Positions 17,358 to 26,052 of a DNA stretch of 64,000 nucleotides are shown piece after piece. The stretch lies in NCBI RefSeq assembly GCF_003335675.1, contig NZ_QPHL01000017.1:434001-498000 (forward strand). Reading direction: 5' to 3'. The notes under the pieces were generated by a model, which did no database searches, was not told where the DNA came from, and was given only the letters and a program-made list of their open reading frames with translations. Both the position numbers and the translations under genes were made by a program. How positions within the stretch are numbered: position 1 is the stretch's first letter; each line of letters begins with the position of its first letter. Source of the stretch: Winogradskyella sp. KYW1333 (lineage in GTDB: Bacteria; Bacteroidota; Bacteroidia; Flavobacteriales; Flavobacteriaceae).

Positions 17358-17371
17358 AGTTTCGGTACGAT

Positions 17372-18301
17372 ATGGATTTAAGATCAGAATTAAATAAAGT
17401 CGGTGGATTTAAAAACCTAGAGTTGCTTGCAAAACAAGTTGTCGAAGGCTTTATTGCTGGGATGCATAAAAGTCCGTTTCATGGTTTTTCTGCTGAATTT
17501 GCTGAACATAAAATTTATAATCATGGAGAAAGTACTAAACACATTGATTGGAAATTATATGCAAAAACAGACCGATTATATACTAAGCGTTATGATGAGG
17601 AAACAAATCTTAGATGCCATCTCATCGTAGATAATAGCAGCTCAATGCATTATCCAGAATGGACAGGGGTGACAATTGATAATCTTAATAAAATTGCATT
17701 TTCAGCACTTGCCAGTGCATCATTGATGAATATACTTAAAAAACAACGTGACGCTGTTGGATTAAGTATATTTAGTGATAAATATGACTTTTATTCACCA
17801 GAAAAGGGAAGTGAAAGACATCATCAAATGTTGCTGACAAAGTTAAGTGAAGCTGTAGTTGTAAAGCCTAAGACTCAAACTACGGAGACGTACAAATATT
17901 TACATCAAATTGCAGATAAAATTCATAGGAGATCTTTGATATTTGTTTTTACAGACATGTTTCAAACATCAGAAGATGATGAAAAGTTATTCGAGGCACT
18001 AAGGCATTTAAAACATAATAAGCATGAAGTAGTTCTTTTTCATGTTTTTGATAAGGAAAAGGAACTTACTTTCAATTTTCACAATGGACCAAAGCGTTTC
18101 ATAGATATAGAAACAGGAGAGTTTATTAATCTCTATCCAGATAATGTTAAAGTTAATTATGAGAAGGCAGTATCAGACTACTTTGATAACCTAAAATTAA
18201 AATGTGGTCAATACAGAATAAAATATGTTGAGGCTGATATAAATTCAGGGTTTAATAATATCCTTACGACCTACATGATAGAGCGACAAAAATTTGTTTA
18301 G
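17372..18301 (+). CDS. DUF58 domain protein
   Basis: This 309-residue soluble protein of the DUF58 family is usually encoded beside MoxR-type AAA ATPases. The N-terminal part has GMHKSPFHGFSAEFAEHK and HIDWKLYAKTDRLYTKRY, the DUF58 core. The C-terminal part is a von Willebrand A-like fold with the MIDAS-like pattern IVDNSSSM. No moxR gene is visible nearby; it is immediately upstream of tRNA-Asp, so it stands alone here. The likely role, a chaperone-like partner of a MoxR ATPase, is inferred from the family. Confidence 0.9.
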   Translation: MDLRSELNKVGGFKNLELLAKQVVEGFIAGMHKSPFHGFSAEFAEHKIYNHGESTKHIDWKLYAKTDRLYTKRYDEETNLRCHLIVDNSSSMHYPEWTGVTIDNLNKIAFSALASASLMNILKKQRDAVGLSIFSDKYDFYSPEKGSERHHQMLLTKLSEAVVVKPKTQTTETYKYLHQIADKIHRRSLIFVFTDMFQTSEDDEKLFEALRHLKHNKHEVVLFHVFDKEKELTFNFHNGPKRFIDIETGEFINLYPDNVKVNYEKAVSDYFDNLKLKCGQYRIKYVEADINSGFNNILTTYMIERQKFV

Positions 18302-18328
18302 ATAAATACCTAATTTTTCTCTTTTTTG

Positions 18329-18359
18329 TTTGTGAAATTAAAAATGCAATGTATATTTG
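18329..18359 (+). promoter_or_regulatory. Promoter of tRNA-Asp
   Basis: A TTTG element at 18329-18332 and the -7 box TATATTTG at 18352-18359, spaced 19 bases, fit the Bacteroidota TTTG/TAnnTTTG consensus. The tRNA begins 19 bases after the box. Confidence 0.75.
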
Positions 18360-18377
18360 CCCTCGCAATTACGCAAC

Positions 18378-18451
18378 GGTCTGGTAGTTCAGCTGGTTAG
18401 AATATCTGCCTGTCACGCAGGGGGTCGCGGGTTCGAGTCCCGTCCAGACCG
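18378..18451 (+). tRNA. tRNA-Asp (GTC)
   Basis: The cloverleaf can be folded by eye. The acceptor GGTCTGG pairs with CCAGACC, the D-arm is GTTCAGCTGGTTAGAAT, the anticodon arm carries GTC in CTGCCTGTCACGCAG, and the T-arm is CGGGTTCGAGTCCCG. It closely follows the E. coli tRNA-Asp sequence. The discriminator base is G and CCA is not encoded. Confidence 0.97.
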
Positions 18452-18452
18452 C

Positions 18453-18478
18453 AAAAAGCTTCTCCAAAGAAGTTTTTT
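18453..18478 (+). terminator. Terminator of tRNA-Asp
   Basis: A short stem (CTTCT / AGAAG, loop CCAA) flanked by an A run and followed by six T residues directly after the tRNA. Confidence 0.7.
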
Positions 18479-18703
18479 CAATATTAAGATGTTGTGTTGT
18501 GCTCAGATTAATTCTGAGACGTTGTAGAAATCCAATAAAATTGGATATTTACCAATGAAAGGCTTTCCTTTTTTCTAATAGAAAATCGGGATGCTTTTTT
18601 GTTTTAGAGTCTTTCTCTGGTAAAATTCAATGATTTTTAAGGTGATTTATTAATGAAATTAACGCTCTTAAACGATTAAATAATTCACTTTATCGTCTAA
18701 ATA
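18479..18703. other. Non-coding stretch after tRNA-Asp
   Basis: No gene is visible. It holds short inverted repeats: CTCAGA / TCTGAG, TCCAAT / ATTGGA, and AAAGG / CCTTT followed by T residues. The last could be a terminator. Nothing else was recognised. Confidence 0.4.
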
Positions 18704-18734
18704 TTTGGAAATTTAAGAATAACATGTATCTTTG
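18704..18734 (+). promoter_or_regulatory. Promoter of the small secreted peptide gene
   Basis: TTTG at 18704 and TATCTTTG at 18727 are spaced 19 bases and match the Bacteroidota consensus. The predicted transcript would have a leader of about 170-190 bases before the peptide gene. That leader contains a TAGGC / GCCTA hairpin and two TTCCCTC heptamers, at about 18798 and 18859. Confidence 0.6.
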
Positions 18735-18906
18735 AAGCTCTTGGAAGCCCTATTTTCACTTTCCAAGGAACAATCCATTAAACTTATTACATAAAACTTC
18801 CCTCGTTTTATTTAGTACAATTTAGGCATAGCCTACAATAGTTAATTATCCATACCCTTCCCTCATTGCTGCGATAATCGTTGCAATTATTAGTGTTGAC
18901 TATTTA

Positions 18907-19098
18907 ATGAATCCTAAATTGATGTTTATGAAAACTCTAAAAATTACTTTGACTGTAGTAGCTATTGCTTTGCTAACCGTTTCAGGTGTACAATCTGAAG
19001 ACGTGGTTGTAGAAAATAGTGATAAGAATCAACCTGCAAAGATTGATTTATTAGCAGGCGGTAAAAAGCTGAAAACTCAACTACCTACTCAAGGGTAG
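18907..19098 (+). CDS. Small secreted peptide next to a TPR sensor kinase
   Basis: This is an unrecognised peptide of 63 residues from the first ATG. Starts at 18922 or 18928 are equally possible, and the last gives the cleanest signal peptide (MKTLKITLTVVAIALLTVSG). The predicted mature part is about 35 residues, acidic first and basic at the end (EDVVVENSDKNQP, then GGKKLKTQLPTQG). It has no Cys. It has its own promoter and long leader upstream, its own terminator downstream, and lies 130 bases before a sensor kinase with an exported N-terminal TPR region. That neighbourhood suggests a signalling or stress peptide, but no function is known. Confidence 0.65.
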   Translation: MNPKLMFMKTLKITLTVVAIALLTVSGVQSEDVVVENSDKNQPAKIDLLAGGKKLKTQLPTQG

Positions 19099-19118
19099 AT
19101 TTAATTACTATATTTAAT

Positions 19119-19149
19119 AGCCTATAGTTCATTGAATTATGGGCTTTTT
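19119..19149 (+). terminator. Terminator of the small peptide gene
   Basis: An 8-bp stem (AGCCTATA / TATGGGCT, with one G-T pair) and an 11-base loop are followed by five T residues. Confidence 0.75.
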
Positions 19150-19230
19150 GTGCTTTTGTAGATTACCAACATTTATAATTTTCTATACCTAAAAAAATTT
19201 TAACTTTGAGAGTGAATAAATTAATTACTT

Positions 19231-21261
19231 TTGAGGTATATAATACTCCTATTATTTTTCATACTTGCGATTCCGAATTATTCGCTGGCTCAAGAAAATA
19301 AGACACTTTTAGATTCTATATATATATTGCGAGATTTATCTCAGGATAATACCTTGACTAAGGATCTTCGTATTGAATATGGAACGAGAGCTGTTGATTT
19401 ATCTCAACGCACTAGATCTGATACTACCAAGCTTATTAGTGAACGAAAACTTGCGTTTGTCTATTTACTAACCGGTGAATATGATCTTTACGAAACCAGT
19501 TCCTTGATAAATTTAGAAACGGCAAGAGAACTTAAGGATTCCTTGGGTATTGCCCATATTAATGCTGGCCTGGGTTACCTCAACAATGAAATAAAATTAG
19601 ACAAAGCAGAATCTTATAAATATTACCTAGAAGCTTTAAAGTATTTTGATGCTTTGAATCTGCTTAATGATAAGGCTAATACTCTTTACAATATTGCTTC
19701 CATTCAAGATGACGAAAAGGATTATTTAGGCAGTGAACAGAATGCTATAAAGGCATTACGTATTTTAAATAATCTAGATTTGGATAATATAGATTCTAGG
19801 AAGTATAATATTCTAAATTTATTAGGCTTGGTCTCATTAAAACTTCAAAACTTTGATGAAGCAATAGCATTCCATAATCAGGCAATCGAATTAACCAAAA
19901 ATTTAGATGATGGTAGACAGAGTGCCATTGAATCTTTAAATAATATTGCCTTTACCTATCGTGTAAAAGGAGATTATGTTAAGGCTTTGAAATTATTTAA
20001 AGAAATCATTGAAAACCCTCAATTGAATGAGGATATGTCTTTCAAGGCATTAGTGTTGAGTAATTTTGCATACACCAAGTTTTTAGGTGGTAAATATGAC
20101 TATAATGAAGTAGAAAATGATTTAAAGAAGGCTTTAAATATTAGTGAACGGCTTGGCGATGATTATACAAAATTAGTAGCTTCTCAAGATCTGGCAAGAT
20201 TTTATGAAGTCAATAAAATTGCCGATTCATCATTAAAGTACGCAAGACAATCGTATAAATTAGCTAAGGCAATACCAATAAACGACTTTTATTTGGAGTC
20301 CATGCTTATTCTTGCACGTCTAACTAAAGGTCAAGAAAGCAATTCCTATTTAGAACAACACATTAGATTAAGTGATAGTTTAATGGGCATTGAGCGAGCA
20401 ACACAAAACAAATTTGCAAGAATTGAGTATAAGACAGATGAGCTGGAAGCAGAGAACGAACAAATCTCTAAAGAGAATCTTTATCTATTGCTATTGTCCA
20501 TTGGGCTACTTTTAACAGCCATAATAATCTATTTGGTTATATCCCAACGAGCCAAAAATAGAAAGCTAAAATTGATACAGGTTCAGTCAAAAGCAAATGA
20601 GGACATTTATAATCTTATGCGAGAACAGCAAGATAAGGTTGATCAGGCAAGGGTATTAGAGAAAAAACGTATTTCAGAAGAATTACATGATGGTGTTTTA
20701 GGGCGATTGTTTGGAACAAGGTTAAGTTTGGATAGCATAAACTTTAAGGATGGTAAAGAAGCAATGAATTCTAGAGCAGAATATATTACTCAACTTAAAA
20801 CCATTGAAGAAGACATCAGAAAAATTTCACACGAGTTAAATACAGATTTTGTTTCAGGATCTGGTTTTACAAACCTTGTTTCTGAGTTAATCTCTAATCA
20901 AACCAATGCCTATGGTTTAAAATATGAATTTGAACATGATGATGAATTAGACTGGAAATCGGTCAATAATAGAGTTAAAATAAACATATATAGGATTATA
21001 CAAGAATCTATGCAAAATGTTTACAAACATGCCAATGCGAAGAAAATTAAAATTAGTATTTCACTCCAAAAAGATGTAATTTGCTTAGCTATCATTGACG
21101 ATGGAGATGGATTTGATACTTCAAAAAATCGCAAAGGAATAGGGTTGAAAAACATGACTTCTAGAGTTGAGAATATTGGAGGAGAAATTGATTTCTCGTC
21201 TAAAGTTGGAAATGGTACAGTTGTTAATGTTAAGATTCCCTATTTAAATCAATCAACATGA
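19231..21261 (+). CDS. TPR-containing sensor histidine kinase (HisKA_3 type)
   Basis: This 676-residue kinase has an N-terminal signal peptide (LLLFFILAIPNYSLAQ), a long region of tetratricopeptide repeats (about residues 70-400, for example DEAIAFHNQAIELTKN) and one transmembrane segment near 418-440. A coiled-coil follows, then a NarL-partner type dimerisation domain with KKRISEELHDGVLG (phospho-His486) and an ATPase domain (NVYKHANAKKI, DDGDGFD, GIGLKNM). The TPR region should lie in the periplasm. The start is TTG (19231); no ATG is available before the signal peptide, and a TAACTTTG box lies 23 bases upstream. It overlaps the response regulator by 4 bases (ATGA). Confidence 0.9.
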   Translation: MRYIILLLFFILAIPNYSLAQENKTLLDSIYILRDLSQDNTLTKDLRIEYGTRAVDLSQRTRSDTTKLISERKLAFVYLLTGEYDLYETSSLINLETARELKDSLGIAHINAGLGYLNNEIKLDKAESYKYYLEALKYFDALNLLNDKANTLYNIASIQDDEKDYLGSEQNAIKALRILNNLDLDNIDSRKYNILNLLGLVSLKLQNFDEAIAFHNQAIELTKNLDDGRQSAIESLNNIAFTYRVKGDYVKALKLFKEIIENPQLNEDMSFKALVLSNFAYTKFLGGKYDYNEVENDLKKALNISERLGDDYTKLVASQDLARFYEVNKIADSSLKYARQSYKLAKAIPINDFYLESMLILARLTKGQESNSYLEQHIRLSDSLMGIERATQNKFARIEYKTDELEAENEQISKENLYLLLLSIGLLLTAIIIYLVISQRAKNRKLKLIQVQSKANEDIYNLMREQQDKVDQARVLEKKRISEELHDGVLGRLFGTRLSLDSINFKDGKEAMNSRAEYITQLKTIEEDIRKISHELNTDFVSGSGFTNLVSELISNQTNAYGLKYEFEHDDELDWKSVNNRVKINIYRIIQESMQNVYKHANAKKIKISISLQKDVICLAIIDDGDGFDTSKNRKGIGLKNMTSRVENIGGEIDFSSKVGNGTVVNVKIPYLNQST

Positions 21262-21926
21262 AACATATAAACATTTTAATGGTAGATGATCATCCTATTA
21301 TTATAGAAGGTTATCAAAATGTTTTAATGACTACTAAGGAGGAAGATCAAACTCTTTTAATTGATACGGCAAACAATTGTGATACTGCTCAACTGATGAT
21401 TAATAGAGCATCAAAAGGCACACCATATGATGTTTGCTTTTTTGATATTAGTTTACCTGCCTCCGAAGATGGTAAATATGCCTCTGGAGAAGATTTAGCG
21501 TTGTTAGCACAAAGAGTTATACCAGAAGCAAAAATAATCATCCTTACTATGTTTAATGAATCTTTTAGAATTCATAATATTATTAAAGAAATTAATCCTG
21601 ACGGATTTTTAATAAAAAGTGATTTAACCTCTATGGAACTTGCTGATGCCTTTCAGCAAATATTAAGATTCCCGCCTTATTATAGTAGTACGGTAAGTAA
21701 TTATATTAAAAAGACTATTTCTAGTGAAATATATGTAGATGATATCAATAGAAAGATATTGCATCTGTTGTCACAAGGAGTAAAAACTAAAAGCCTTAGT
21801 GAATATATCCCACTTTCAACAAGTGCAATAGAAAAACGCAAAAAACAGCTTAAACTTTTGTTTTCTGCTAGTGATGGCAAAGACGAAACTTTGCTCCAAG
21901 AAGCGCGAGAAAAAGGTTATTTATAG
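21258..21926 (+). CDS. Response regulator, NarL/FixJ-like
   Basis: This 222-residue regulator has a receiver domain with the acidic pocket MVDDHP and phospho-acceptor Asp in CFFDISLPASEDG. The C-terminal part is helix-turn-helix-like (KILHLLSQGVKTKSLSEYIPLSTSAIEKRKKQL), matching LuxR-type spacing but divergent. It starts within the kinase stop (ATGA overlap), so it is the cognate output. Direct repeats GGATTTACCACA lie downstream and could be a binding site. Confidence 0.88.
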   Translation: MKHINILMVDDHPIIIEGYQNVLMTTKEEDQTLLIDTANNCDTAQLMINRASKGTPYDVCFFDISLPASEDGKYASGEDLALLAQRVIPEAKIIILTMFNESFRIHNIIKEINPDGFLIKSDLTSMELADAFQQILRFPPYYSSTVSNYIKKTISSEIYVDDINRKILHLLSQGVKTKSLSEYIPLSTSAIEKRKKQLKLLFSASDGKDETLLQEAREKGYL

Positions 21927-22000
21927 TGTAAATAGTTAAAAAACAGCTGATTTCTCAATCTAGTTTAACAGCCGTAAGTACTATAGATGCTGAAAACTAC

Positions 22001-22034
22001 GGATTTACCACATCAAGTTTGTGGATTTACCACA
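22001..22034. repeat. Direct repeat GGATTTACCACA x2, 22-bp period
   Basis: Two identical 12-mers GGATTTACCACA start at 22001 and 22023; the second is embedded in GTGGATTTACCAC, a partial palindrome. The period of about two helical turns on one DNA face is typical of regulator sites. They lie between the response regulator and the convergent DUF456 gene. Confidence 0.5.
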
Positions 22035-22126
22035 ACAAAAAGATAATCATCTAACATATATTTACACCAGTCAACAAGATTAATTAATCCCTCTTAAGTC
22101 ATTGTTGAGTTAATAGCAAGAAAATA

Positions 22127-22156
22127 AACCTGATAGTATTCGCTGTCAGGTTTTTT
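22127..22156 (+). terminator. Terminator between response regulator and DUF456 gene
   Basis: A 10-bp stem (AACCTGATAG / CTGTCAGGTT, one G-T pair), loop TATTCG, followed by T residues. It lies 200 bases after the regulator stop, leaving a long 3' region that contains the direct repeats. Confidence 0.85.
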
Positions 22157-22174
22157 ATTTGTATCTCTGTTTAC

Positions 22175-22672
22175 TTAGAACCACGCACCCTTATGATTAG
22201 ATAGTTTGATGATAAAAAAACCAAGAAATATTAACGCTACAATAAATTTTAAAAATGAAGAAGCGATAAATCCAATAAAGGAACCAAACGCTGCTTTAAG
22301 CGCCTTTTCTATATCATTCCTATGAATCATTTCACCAATAAGGGCGCCAATAAATGGTCCGATGATTATACCAAAAGGAATTGGCGAAAGTAAACCAACG
22401 ATTAAACCTAGCGTTGTTCCAATCATTCCAGACCTACTTCCCCCAAATCGTTTTGTACCAATTGCAGGTATCATATAATCTAGGATATAAATAAATACGG
22501 CTATAGCAAGGGTTGTTATTAAAAAGGTATGACTCAATTCTATGCCATCGGTAAAATGTAAAACCAACAATCCAACCCAACTAGTTAACGGACCAGGTAA
22601 TATTGGCAAAAAACTACCGATAATACCAAGTAGCATAAGCATTAGTGCTATAAAGACTAAAAATAATTCCAT
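22175..22672 (-). CDS. DUF456 family membrane protein
   Basis: This 165-residue inner-membrane protein has four to five hydrophobic segments. It shows DUF456 features: LPILPGPLTSWVGLL near the N terminus, and the Gly-rich TKRFGGSRSGMIGTTLGLIVG and PFGIIIGPFIGALIGE blocks. Its function is unknown. It is monocistronic, convergent with the response regulator and divergent from the next gene. Confidence 0.9.
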   Translation of the reverse strand: MELFLVFIALMLMLLGIIGSFLPILPGPLTSWVGLLVLHFTDGIELSHTFLITTLAIAVFIYILDYMIPAIGTKRFGGSRSGMIGTTLGLIVGLLSPIPFGIIIGPFIGALIGEMIHRNDIEKALKAAFGSFIGFIASSFLKFIVALIFLGFFIIKLSNHKGAWF

Positions 22673-22791
22673 TAATATAATTTCAATTTAATGGTATGAC
22701 GCATTGGCTTTAGTAATGTTACATTATATCATTTTTTTTGATATAGTTGTTTTATCAAAAAATTGTACTTTTCGGTATCTTAACTGAACCG

Positions 22792-23268
22792 ATGAGATCA
22801 CTAATGTTTCTTTTTATTTTATTGTTTGCTACATCCTGTGATTACTTTGAAAAAAAGAAGGTGTATTCTGAAGATTTATTGAATGAGGAGTTGCAGACTT
22901 TTTATTGGAATGAAGTAGATACATATCCAACTTTTAGTAGTTGTGATTCATTAACTTCTAAGGAAGAGAGTAAAACCTGCTTCCAAAATACTTTACTCAG
23001 TAATGTAAATAGTTACCTAAGTAATCAAAACCTAATAGTAACTAATGACGTTAATGATACGATAAAACTTCAAATTGTAATAGATAAAAATGGTGAGCTA
23101 AATGTGGAGTCCATGACTTATAAACCAGAGACTAAAACCGAAATCCCAAATATTGATAGTCTTTTAATCAACAGTTTAAAGACCATTCCTAAAATTTATC
23201 CTGCAATCAAACGAGGGCAACAGGTTACAACTTCCTTTGAATTTCCAATAGTTGTGAGGATAGATTAG
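22792..23268 (+). CDS. Lipoprotein with TonB C-terminal-like domain
   Basis: This predicted lipoprotein has about 158 residues from the start at 22792 (MRSLMFLFILLFATSCDY, lipobox Cys16). An upstream ATG at 22747 would spoil the signal peptide. The rest (YPTFSSCDSLTSKEESKTCF, then LQIVIDKNGELNVESM and KTIPKIYPAIKRGQQVTTSFEFPI) resembles the TonB C-terminal fold found in many Bacteroidota energy-transducer-like proteins. The typical inner-membrane anchor and Pro-rich linker are lacking. Function is unknown. Its 3' end overlaps the convergent BI-1 gene by 4 bases. Confidence 0.7.
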   Translation: MRSLMFLFILLFATSCDYFEKKKVYSEDLLNEELQTFYWNEVDTYPTFSSCDSLTSKEESKTCFQNTLLSNVNSYLSNQNLIVTNDVNDTIKLQIVIDKNGELNVESMTYKPETKTEIPNIDSLLINSLKTIPKIYPAIKRGQQVTTSFEFPIVVRID

Positions 23269-24002
23269 AACCTAATGGCTAATTTTTGCATTAGTCTTAA
23301 TACTTCAATATAAAGCCAAATCAATGTTGCAAAAAGTCCCCAAGTAGCCAACCATTCTTTGTACTTTGGCGCTCTGCCTTTATAGCGTTCTATATAATCA
23401 AAGTCTAAAAGTAGCGCAAAGGTTGCAACAATTGCAGTGACCACATTAAAGGCTATGGCAAACCAAGATGTCCCCCAGATATATGTCTTTATTCCAAAAT
23501 AGTTCAAAATGAATGAAACCAAATAAACGACCATAATACTTATAGTTGCTGCTATAATTACACTTCTCAGTTTTTTGGACACAACAATTATCTGCAATTG
23601 ATAGAGAATGAGCATTACAAAAAAAGTAACAATAGTAACACCGATGGCTTGATAAGGTAATTCAGGAAAATTTTTATGTGCATATGACGAAAATCCTCCT
23701 AAAAAGAAACCCTTAGCAACAACATAAAGTGGTACTAAAAAATGAGCCCAATGCTTTCTAACTGAAATAACAATGCATATTACAACAGAGCCTAACATAC
23801 CACCTAAGGTAAACCAACGCATTCTCATACCTTCCTCGCTAAGCTTCCATAAGTATGCCGTAATTGTAGCAATTATAATAATCCCAATCATGGATTTAAT
23901 GAAAATACCAGCAACAGACATTGTTTTAGATGACGATATATCTTCTTTCCAAAAGTATCCGTTAAAAACAGGATTGGACGTCTTAAAATTCCGAAGATTC
24001 AT
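23265..24002 (-). CDS. Bax inhibitor-1/YccA family membrane protein
   Basis: This 245-residue protein has seven hydrophobic segments after a short cytoplasmic N terminus (MNLRNFKTSNPVFNGYFW). The BI-1/YccA family includes YccA-like modulators of FtsH and proton/calcium leak channels. The C-terminal LLLDFDYIERYKGRAPKYKEW stretch (two pieces) is characteristic of the bacterial Bax1-I subgroup. Its start overlaps the stop of the outer-membrane protein gene upstream by one base, so they form one minus-strand operon. Confidence 0.9.
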   Translation of the reverse strand: MNLRNFKTSNPVFNGYFWKEDISSSKTMSVAGIFIKSMIGIIIIATITAYLWKLSEEGMRMRWFTLGGMLGSVVICIVISVRKHWAHFLVPLYVVAKGFFLGGFSSYAHKNFPELPYQAIGVTIVTFFVMLILYQLQIIVVSKKLRSVIIAATISIMVVYLVSFILNYFGIKTYIWGTSWFAIAFNVVTAIVATFALLLDFDYIERYKGRAPKYKEWLATWGLFATLIWLYIEVLRLMQKLAIRF

Positions 24003-24865
24003 TAAAGATTAAATTTATAACCAACTGAGATGTCAGTTGAAAAATTTCCTTGATTATCTAAAAAAGCAGCAAATAGCTCACCATAAATAATGGTTATAAA
24101 ACTGTTTTCTCCTACCTTGATATCAGATCCAATTCCAAATATTAGAGGTATATCAAAAGCTGTTACATTTATATTTAATTCAGAATTATTACTTCCGATA
24201 ACCGTAGCAGTAGTAAAGTTGAGTGTTGCAAACTTTACCTGTCCATAAATGGAAAAAGTAGATTTGTTTAAAAACCTATATCTATAACCTAGAGAAAATT
24301 CTGTAGTACTGTATTGAAGTTCATCGCTTTCAAATGCATACCGTACTTGCAAAAACCCTGAGTGTCTAATTAAACTATTTTCTTCAAATACTTCTAGCTC
24401 AGTTCCTATCAAGGGCGCTATTTTATTTTCCGGATTTCCTACAAAAGGATTGTTAGTAATTCCTCCTGAAAAACCAAGTCTAATTTTAACTTTACTTTCC
24501 TTTTGAACAGAAGTATAACTACTATCTGCAGAAGCATTGTAATTGTCTAGAAATTTTTTCAAATCAAAAATTGTAAGTTTAAGTTTTTCAGTTGATTGTC
24601 CGTTTGTTAATTTGCTTAAAAGCGATTTGTATTCTTCTTGGAATTTATTGTCCGTTCCTTTAGTGTTTTTAAGCTCTTGTATTTGCCCATCTTCAGTTCT
24701 TACAAAGTATCTGTATTGGCCATTAAATGTATTCCAAAGCAGGTCTAATTTGCCATCTATTTCGGTTTTAAGCTCTAATTGTTGGTCATTTATAGTATAG
24801 GTGTTTTGACTGTAATTGTATTGAACGGCTAAAAGAAAGATCAGTAGAAACAGTATTTTTCTCAT
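24002..24865 (-). CDS. Predicted outer-membrane beta-barrel protein
   Basis: This exported protein of about 287 residues is not recognised beyond its class. The start at 24865 gives a clean signal peptide (MRKILFLLIFLLAVQYNYSQ); a longer start at 24898 would prepend a hydrophilic tail. The first half is charged and possibly helical; the second half has alternating strands ending in FSTDISVGYKFNL, typical of a C-terminal barrel strand. It overlaps the next gene (BI-1) by one base. A surface or transport function is possible but not shown. Confidence 0.7.
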   Translation of the reverse strand: MRKILFLLIFLLAVQYNYSQNTYTINDQQLELKTEIDGKLDLLWNTFNGQYRYFVRTEDGQIQELKNTKGTDNKFQEEYKSLLSKLTNGQSTEKLKLTIFDLKKFLDNYNASADSSYTSVQKESKVKIRLGFSGGITNNPFVGNPENKIAPLIGTELEVFEENSLIRHSGFLQVRYAFESDELQYSTTEFSLGYRYRFLNKSTFSIYGQVKFATLNFTTATVIGSNNSELNINVTAFDIPLIFGIGSDIKVGENSFITIIYGELFAAFLDNQGNFSTDISVGYKFNL

Positions 24866-24912
24866 TTTAGAATGATTTGGTTTTAGTAAAGCTACCAAAA
24901 ATATTCAATATG

Positions 24913-26052
24913 TTATTTCTTAAATATTCTCCCTTTCCATTTGTAAGGTTTAAAAAAACTAAGTGTGGCCACATAAATATTAAAGATTGGATAAAGTAAA
25001 CTTGAAAATATAAAAGCAGATAGTTGATGTTCTTGCTTAAAAAACCGAGCGGATTTGAAGAGTAACAAAAAGTCAACACTAATTTTTATTACTAATAAAG
25101 CTGTAGCAATCCTAATATTAATTGCATTTAAAAGAAGCAGAACCAATATTATGTTGAAAATCAAATTGCCAAGAAGAACAATTAAGCCTGTTATTTTGGA
25201 ATACCAATTTGAATAATTATTTGTTTTAGAAGCCCATCTCAATCGTTGTTGAATAAGCGAATTTAGGTTGCTTTCTCCTTTTGTATGCACAATTGCTTTT
25301 TCTGATTTTAGGTAATGAACTCTGGCTTTATATTGTTTATGGATTTTTTCAAGAAGAAATAAATCATCTCCACTCGCAATGTTGTTATTACCCTCAAAAC
25401 CGTTACAGTCTTTAAAAACAGATTTTTTATAACAAAAATTTGCACCATTGCACATAAAAGGAAACCTAATACCAAAGCTACCTAGTGTTACACCTTGAAG
25501 TGCGAGAATTTCTAAGGTTTGAAACCTATTGAGAAACGATGAGGTTGTTATTAAGTTTACAGGACCAACAATTGCAACAGTATCACTGGTTTGAATTTTT
25601 TCATCAAAAGCATCTAGCCAATAGGAGGGTAATAAACAATCTGCATCTGTGGTAATAATCCAATCATAATTGGCATTATTTATCGCTAAAGTAATAGCAT
25701 CCTTTTTTGGTGAATTGGATTGTCTGTAATTATCAATAATTCTAATATTTTTTAATGGTGATTTTTGCTTTTTTAAGAATGATTCTATAGCATCAATTGA
25801 AGTATCCGTTGAATCATCATTTACCAATATGATTTCATAATGTGTTTTTGGATAATTCAAATTTGAGACTGAAAGTAGTAGAGCTTCCAAATTCTCAGCT
25901 TCATTCCTAAATGGAATAACAACAGTAAACTTAGTTCTTGAAGGTAAATCACTGAGCGAAAAACTTTCAACCTTGTCAAATCCAATAACAAATAAACCCA
26001 TTAAGAGGAGGTAAAAAATGGTGCATATTATAAGAATAGTTGAAATGGTCAT
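24913..26052 (-). CDS. Family 2 glycosyltransferase, membrane-bound
   Basis: This is a 379-residue inner-membrane GT-A glycosyltransferase. It starts with one transmembrane helix, then the GT2 fold: VVIPFRNEAENLEALL, the DDSTD region (ILVNDDSTDTS), the metal-binding DADCLLP and the acceptor motif QQRLRWASK (QxxRW). C-terminal hydrophobic segments anchor it. It overlaps the flippase-like gene upstream by one base; the pair probably builds a lipid-linked or surface glycan. Donor and acceptor are unknown. Confidence 0.9.
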   Translation of the reverse strand: MTISTILIICTIFYLLLMGLFVIGFDKVESFSLSDLPSRTKFTVVIPFRNEAENLEALLLSVSNLNYPKTHYEIILVNDDSTDTSIDAIESFLKKQKSPLKNIRIIDNYRQSNSPKKDAITLAINNANYDWIITTDADCLLPSYWLDAFDEKIQTSDTVAIVGPVNLITTSSFLNRFQTLEILALQGVTLGSFGIRFPFMCNGANFCYKKSVFKDCNGFEGNNNIASGDDLFLLEKIHKQYKARVHYLKSEKAIVHTKGESNLNSLIQQRLRWASKTNNYSNWYSKITGLIVLLGNLIFNIILVLLLLNAINIRIATALLVIKISVDFLLLFKSARFFKQEHQLSAFIFSSLLYPIFNIYVATLSFFKPYKWKGRIFKK

